Shown piece by piece: positions 48,296 to 52,276 of a stretch of 52,276 bases of DNA (position 1 is its first letter; the number at the start of each line of letters is the position of its first letter). The stretch comes from Bacteroidales bacterium (GTDB taxonomy: Bacteria > Bacteroidota > Bacteroidia > Bacteroidales > WCHB1-69), in contig JAFZKY010000038.1 of NCBI GenBank assembly GCA_017551725.1, forward strand, positions 1-52,276. Reading direction: 5' to 3'. The position numbers and the translations under genes are program-made. The notes beneath the pieces were generated by a model. It was not told the origin of the DNA. It did no database searches and saw only the letters and a program-made list of their open reading frames with translations.

Positions 48296-51211
48296 TTAGT
48301 ATCCGAAAATCTCATCCAACGACAGCGTGGTCACCTTGCCGTATTTCTCCAAACCCTTCAAATCGACCTCGTTCTTGTTGCCGAGGACGACCACCACTCT
48401 CTTCTGGCCTTTGATGTAGGTCTTGTTGAAGTTCACCACATCGTCCAAGGTCATCTTCTGGATGGCGTTGTAGTTGGCACGGCCCTGCGGGGTCTTCAGC
48501 CCCATCTCTTCGTATCTCAGATAATTGTTGATGATGGACATCTTGCGTGTGCGGTTGGTGCGGAATTGCGCAATCAGGGATTCCTTCGCCAAGTTGAAGT
48601 TCAGCTCCGACACAGGCATGTTGTCCATCAGGTCGGTGAAGGCCTCCAAAGCGTCTGTCAGCTTATCGTTCTGTGTGCCGATGTGTGTCATGTTGTAATA
48701 TACTTTGCCCTTCTCGTCCGGTTCCACATAGTAAGCGGCGGCGGAGTAGGCCAGAGAACGTTTCTCGCGGATTTCCTGGAAGACGATGGAGTTCATGCTT
48801 CCGCCGAAGTACTCGTTGTACATCATCACATACGGTGTGAGAGCCCAGTTGGCGGGTGCCGGCACGGAGGTCGTCAGCTGGCGGCAAAGCGACTGCTTGG
48901 CATCGTAATGGGCGAAATAGACTTTGTTGTCCCTCGTGGGCAGACGGTCATAGTCGGGTCCCATCTTCACGGGTTTCTTGGCCGGATGCACGCTGTGCTT
49001 GTTTGTGATCACAGTCTGCAAATCGTTGAGACTCAAGTCGCCGTAGTAGAGGATACGCTGCGGCTGCGAGGTCATCGTCTTGATCTGGTTGATGACGTTC
49101 TGCGCCGTGATTTTCTTCACCTCCTCGTTGGAGACAAGATAGCGGTTACGGTTTTCTTTGCCGATGGAAACATAAGATACCATTCTCTGGAAGATAGTGT
49201 TTTGGCGACTCTTGTTGTCCTGACGGGTTTGCAGTACATCCTGGATGGAATTTTTGACAGATTCCTCGGATATCTTGGGATGATTGAGGATGTCTTCCAC
49301 GATGGCCATGGCTTTCTCCATATTCTCACTCAAACCGGAAATCCGGACGGTGGCGTACTTGCTGCCGAAGCCGATGGAGAAATCGCAGGCGAGGTCGTAC
49401 ATCTCACGGTTGATCTGGCTGAGTGTGCGGTTCTCGCTCTCCAATTGGTCGAGGAATGAGTTGGTGATACCGGCATTTTTATCGTAATATGAACCGTAGT
49501 TATAGCGGTAAATCAGTTGGAAACGCTTGTTGTCGGTGTTCTGTACATAGAGAATCTCGTTGCCGTTGGCCTTGCCCTTTTTCATGTCTTTGTTGAAATC
49601 CACGAACACAGGCTCGATGGGGTTCACCTTCATTCCCTTAATATCTTTCAGGAAGTTACTTTCTACATCGCGGTTCATGACCACGGGGGTGATTGCGGGC
49701 TTGTCAACTTTCTGCACATTGCGCTGCTCGCCCTGGCGTTTATAGACAACCACATAGTTGTTTTTCTTGAAAATGCGGTTGGCAAAGTCAATCACATCCT
49801 CTTTGGTCACCAGGCTCATGTTCTCGGTCTCGTTGAGCACATCCTGCCAGTTCTGGTGTGCGAGGTAGGCAAACGCCATCGCCATGGCACGGTTGGAGTT
49901 GCTTTCGAGCGAGGTCATGTCGCGCAATTTGCGGTTGTTGATGGCGGCGGTGAGCAGTTCCTCATCCCAGTTTCCGGATTTCAGAATTTCAATCTGCTTG
50001 AGCAACAGGTCTTTGAGCTGTTCCAAGGTCTGGCCCTGTTTGGGTTTGCCCGACAGGCGGAAGTAAGCGTAGTCGTTCATGTCGCTCACACCGGAAGAGG
50101 CGTACTGCGCCAGCTGTTTCTGGTTGATATTCTCGTCCATAATACCGCAGGAGCCGTTCATCAGCACGGCATCCACCATCTCGGCGAGGAGCACGTCACG
50201 GGAGCCGGTGCCCGCGTCAATACGGAAGCCGATCTGCACATTTTCCGGTTCCAAACCGTACACTTCCACCACCTTCACCTCTCGGATGGGATTCTCCTTC
50301 ACGTAGGTGAAATCCGGAATGTAGCGCGGTTGGAGTTTTCCAAAGTATTTGTCAATCAGCTTAATGGCCTGATCCGGATCAAAGTCGCCCGACATGGCGA
50401 TACAATAGTTGTTGGGCACATAGTACGTTTGGTAATGCTTGTTTATGTTCGTCAATGACGGGTTTTTCAGATGTTCAATAGTGCCGATGGTCGTCTGTGT
50501 ACCATACGGATGGTGCGGGAACAGAGCCTCGTTCAGTTTCTCGTAGGCGGTGCGGGAATCCTTGGCCATGTTCATGTTTTTCTCCTCATACACAGCTTCC
50601 AGTTCGGTGTGGAACAGACGGAAGACGGCGTTGGCAAAGCGGTCGCTCTCAATCATCAGCCAGCGTTCCAACTCATTGCTGGGAATATCTTCCTGATAAA
50701 CAGTCATGTCGGTGGATGTGAAAGCGTTGGTCCCCTGTGCGCCGATCATCGACATCATCTTGTCGTACTCGTTCGGGATGGCGTATTTGGACGCCTCGTA
50801 GGAAACAGAGTCGATGAGGTGATAGATGGCCTTGCGCTGCGCAGGGTCGGTGGTGTGGTTATACACCTCGTACAGCCGTTCAATCTCCTTCAATTGCACC
50901 TGCTCCTTGGCCCAGTCAAGGGTGCCGAAGTGGTTGGTGCCCTTGAACATCAGGTGCTCCAGATAGTGGGAAAGGCCCGTGGATTCGGCAGGGTCGTTCT
51001 TACTGCCCACACGCACGGCGATGTAGGTCTGGATGCGCGGCACATCCTTGTTCACCGACATGAACACCTGCAGACCGTTGTCCAGCGTGTAGTGGATCAC
51101 GTTCATCGGGTCGTTCTGGTAAGTCTCCTTGTGGTAATTCTGCGCGAAAGTGCTGAAAGTCAGGAGACAAAAGACTGACAGCAGCATTGTTGCGATAAAG
51201 TTCCGTTTCAT
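48296..51211 (-). CDS. Secreted M16-family zinc metallopeptidase (PqqL/pitrilysin-like, two tandem halves)
   Basis: 971 residues with a signal peptide (cut near FAQ). The inverted zinc motif is SHYLEHLMFKG with H82, E85 and H86; a downstream Glu in AVYEEKN near 208 is the likely third ligand. The C-terminal half (about 520-960) repeats the fold without HxxEH, as in the family, with ...QEIREKRSLAYSAAAYY near 800. It degrades peptides in the periplasm or at the outer membrane. It lies 19 bases after the DUF4476 gene, so the two are probably co-transcribed. Confidence 0.94.
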   Translation of the reverse strand: MKRNFIATMLLSVFCLLTFSTFAQNYHKETYQNDPMNVIHYTLDNGLQVFMSVNKDVPRIQTYIAVRVGSKNDPAESTGLSHYLEHLMFKGTNHFGTLDWAKEQVQLKEIERLYEVYNHTTDPAQRKAIYHLIDSVSYEASKYAIPNEYDKMMSMIGAQGTNAFTSTDMTVYQEDIPSNELERWLMIESDRFANAVFRLFHTELEAVYEEKNMNMAKDSRTAYEKLNEALFPHHPYGTQTTIGTIEHLKNPSLTNINKHYQTYYVPNNYCIAMSGDFDPDQAIKLIDKYFGKLQPRYIPDFTYVKENPIREVKVVEVYGLEPENVQIGFRIDAGTGSRDVLLAEMVDAVLMNGSCGIMDENINQKQLAQYASSGVSDMNDYAYFRLSGKPKQGQTLEQLKDLLLKQIEILKSGNWDEELLTAAINNRKLRDMTSLESNSNRAMAMAFAYLAHQNWQDVLNETENMSLVTKEDVIDFANRIFKKNNYVVVYKRQGEQRNVQKVDKPAITPVVMNRDVESNFLKDIKGMKVNPIEPVFVDFNKDMKKGKANGNEILYVQNTDNKRFQLIYRYNYGSYYDKNAGITNSFLDQLESENRTLSQINREMYDLACDFSIGFGSKYATVRISGLSENMEKAMAIVEDILNHPKISEESVKNSIQDVLQTRQDNKSRQNTIFQRMVSYVSIGKENRNRYLVSNEEVKKITAQNVINQIKTMTSQPQRILYYGDLSLNDLQTVITNKHSVHPAKKPVKMGPDYDRLPTRDNKVYFAHYDAKQSLCRQLTTSVPAPANWALTPYVMMYNEYFGGSMNSIVFQEIREKRSLAYSAAAYYVEPDEKGKVYYNMTHIGTQNDKLTDALEAFTDLMDNMPVSELNFNLAKESLIAQFRTNRTRKMSIINNYLRYEEMGLKTPQGRANYNAIQKMTLDDVVNFNKTYIKGQKRVVVVLGNKNEVDLKGLEKYGKVTTLSLDEIFGY

Positions 51212-51230
51212 TTTATAAAATTTAAAATAT

Positions 51231-51953
51231 CTATTTTTTACTCTGAATGTATCTCATCACATCTTCCTTGTCTTTTGCAAAAGAGAGGACCTCCAGACAT
51301 GTATAATAGTTGTTCGGATCCACACAATAATCGTAGGCAAATTTCAGAAAATCCACTTTTGAATTGTCAAATGAGAAGCTTTCGGCCAAGTGTTTGATCT
51401 GGATAGCCAACAATCGGTTGCTGGGCAACATGAATTTGGCCATGTTGAGACGGTTCTCGTCAAAAGACTCTTTCTTCAAGGTTTGATACATTTTCTCAGC
51501 TTCTTCGGGCGTACACACGCGGTGCATTTCCGGTACAGGATTATAACCAGGTTGATGATGGTGCGATGTGATGACCTCCAGAGATCTGTTACGGGGGTCA
51601 AACAACACTTTGAGATTCTCGGAGGGCATCGACGGCGTATAGTTCAACATCACGATTTTGTCCATAGGACGTTTAAGGACCACATACAGATCATGCGGTT
51701 TGGGTGATAAATCATTTACAACTACGGAGTTCATCGGCTGCCGGTTCACAATGTCGCCATCCACATACACTTGGAACAATTCGCCATGATCCGAAGTTAA
51801 CGTGACTGTGTGTTTCATCGGGGGCATAGGATTGTGATGCTGGGGTGCACCCGGATTGTTGAGCGTGTTAGGATGAGGACGTCCGCTGCCGGGCTGGGCC
51901 ATCGCGAAGGATACCATCAGGATCAGAAAGAGAGGAAAAAGAATTTTTTTCAT
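51231..51953 (-). CDS. DUF4476 domain protein, secreted
   Basis: 240 residues with a signal peptide (cut near AMAQ). A Pro/His-rich stretch (about 20-48) follows, then a beta domain with HGELFQVYVDGDIVNRQP, a second His cluster SHHHQPG near 130, and the C-terminal DUF4476 helical domain (about 150-240: LKKESFDENRLNMAKFML). The function is unknown. The His clusters may bind metal. The -7 box at 52068-52075 (minus) gives a leader of about 110 bases. Confidence 0.82.
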   Translation of the reverse strand: MKKILFPLFLILMVSFAMAQPGSGRPHPNTLNNPGAPQHHNPMPPMKHTVTLTSDHGELFQVYVDGDIVNRQPMNSVVVNDLSPKPHDLYVVLKRPMDKIVMLNYTPSMPSENLKVLFDPRNRSLEVITSHHHQPGYNPVPEMHRVCTPEEAEKMYQTLKKESFDENRLNMAKFMLPSNRLLAIQIKHLAESFSFDNSKVDFLKFAYDYCVDPNNYYTCLEVLSFAKDKEDVMRYIQSKK

Positions 51954-52067
51954 TATATCATATATTTAAACTTCAAATATCAATTCGGAACGCGCCATCA
52001 CAAATAACATTTTAGGACTGGGTCAGACGGGCCTTTGCTCGTTTCCGCCTTGGTGCGAACCATGATG

Positions 52068-52075
52068 CAAAAGTA
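52068..52075 (-). promoter_or_regulatory. -7 box upstream of the DUF4476 gene
   Basis: CAAAAGTA on the plus strand reads TACTTTTG on the minus strand. It is the only TAnnTTTG match in the gap before the DUF4476-M16 pair. Confidence 0.45.
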
Positions 52076-52138
52076 ACATTTTTTTGAAAACCTCATGCCG
52101 GTGGATGCATTAATGTTTAGTACATGTGAGGGATAGGC

Positions 52139-52171
52139 AAAAAAAAAGCCCCGTCCATTCGGACAGGGCTT
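52139..52171 (-). terminator. Terminator of the rRNA operon
   Basis: On the minus strand AAGCCCTGTCC and GGACGGGGCTT pair over 11 positions (one G-U) around loop GAAT, followed by a long T run. It lies just after the 5S 3' end. Confidence 0.85.
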
Positions 52172-52177
52172 CTGTGG

Positions 52178-52276
<99 letters not shown>

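Overview
The window is a chromosomal stretch of a Bacteroidota bacterium, most likely order Bacteroidales. The evidence is the recurrent Bacteroidota-type -7 promoter box (TAnnTTTG) just upstream of many genes, the near absence of Shine-Dalgarno sequences, a type IX secretion (T9SS) type B cargo protein, a GldA-like ABC ATPase, TonB/TonB-dependent receptor proteins, and several families largely confined to this phylum (DUF4230, DUF4468, DUF4476, MbnP-like). Almost everything is core housekeeping. There is no prophage, CRISPR array or complete insertion sequence.

Layout. 1-0.6 kb: tail of an unknown gene, then a GC-rich palindromic repeat cluster. 0.6-3.3 kb (minus): flippase-like membrane protein, heptose-1-phosphate adenylyltransferase and an M23/LysM envelope peptidase. 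3.3-10.4 kb (plus): a long run of gldA, a molybdopterin-oxidoreductase-like half protein, sppA, a steroid-5-alpha-reductase-like membrane protein, murF and anmK, followed by a monocistronic tonB-like gene. 11.3-15.5 kb: an MbnP-like lipoprotein, DUF4468 protein and folA (minus); smpB-merR (plus); and rpmF with its DUF177 partner and rdgB (minus). 15.7-22.2 kb (plus): a 939-residue T9SS cargo protein, a GtrA-like protein, a P-loop kinase, an OmpA-like lipoprotein, mutY and tadA. 22.2-22.6 kb: divergent tRNA-Arg(ACG) and tRNA-Gln(UUG). 22.6-33.7 kb (plus): nusA, infB, pdxA, buk, nadK, ftsQ, ftsA and ftsZ. 33.7-36.5 kb (minus): purN, a small lipoprotein and mutA. 36.6-39.4 kb (plus): PAP2 phosphatase, ferritin and a WG-repeat protein flanked by two copies of a dispersed repeat. 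39.5-41.2 kb: a small decayed island holding a remnant of a second PLD gene, an ATPase that has lost its P-loop, and an intact PLD-family gene. 41.5-45.5 kb (plus): a DPP-IV-like peptidase, thpR and two tandem DUF4230 genes. 45.6-52 kb (minus): TonB-dependent receptor with a His/Cys-rich small protein, M16 peptidase and DUF4476 protein. The right edge is the 3' part of a 5S rRNA on the minus strand, so an rRNA operon lies beyond it.

Functionally the genes cover peptidoglycan synthesis and recycling (murF, anmK, M23), division (ftsQAZ), translation and its rescue (infB, smpB, rpmF, tadA), nucleotide hygiene (mutY, rdgB, purN, folA), acid metabolism (mutA, buk) and the envelope. The most interesting structural signals are (1) three back-to-back promoter pairs built as near-perfect palindromes with the two -7 boxes offset by 20-21 bp, (2) the decayed PLD/ATPase island, (3) the repeat pair around the WG-repeat gene, and (4) a His-rich small protein/TonB receptor pair with nested inverted repeats between the two genes. 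All assignments come from reading the sequence; no database search was run.
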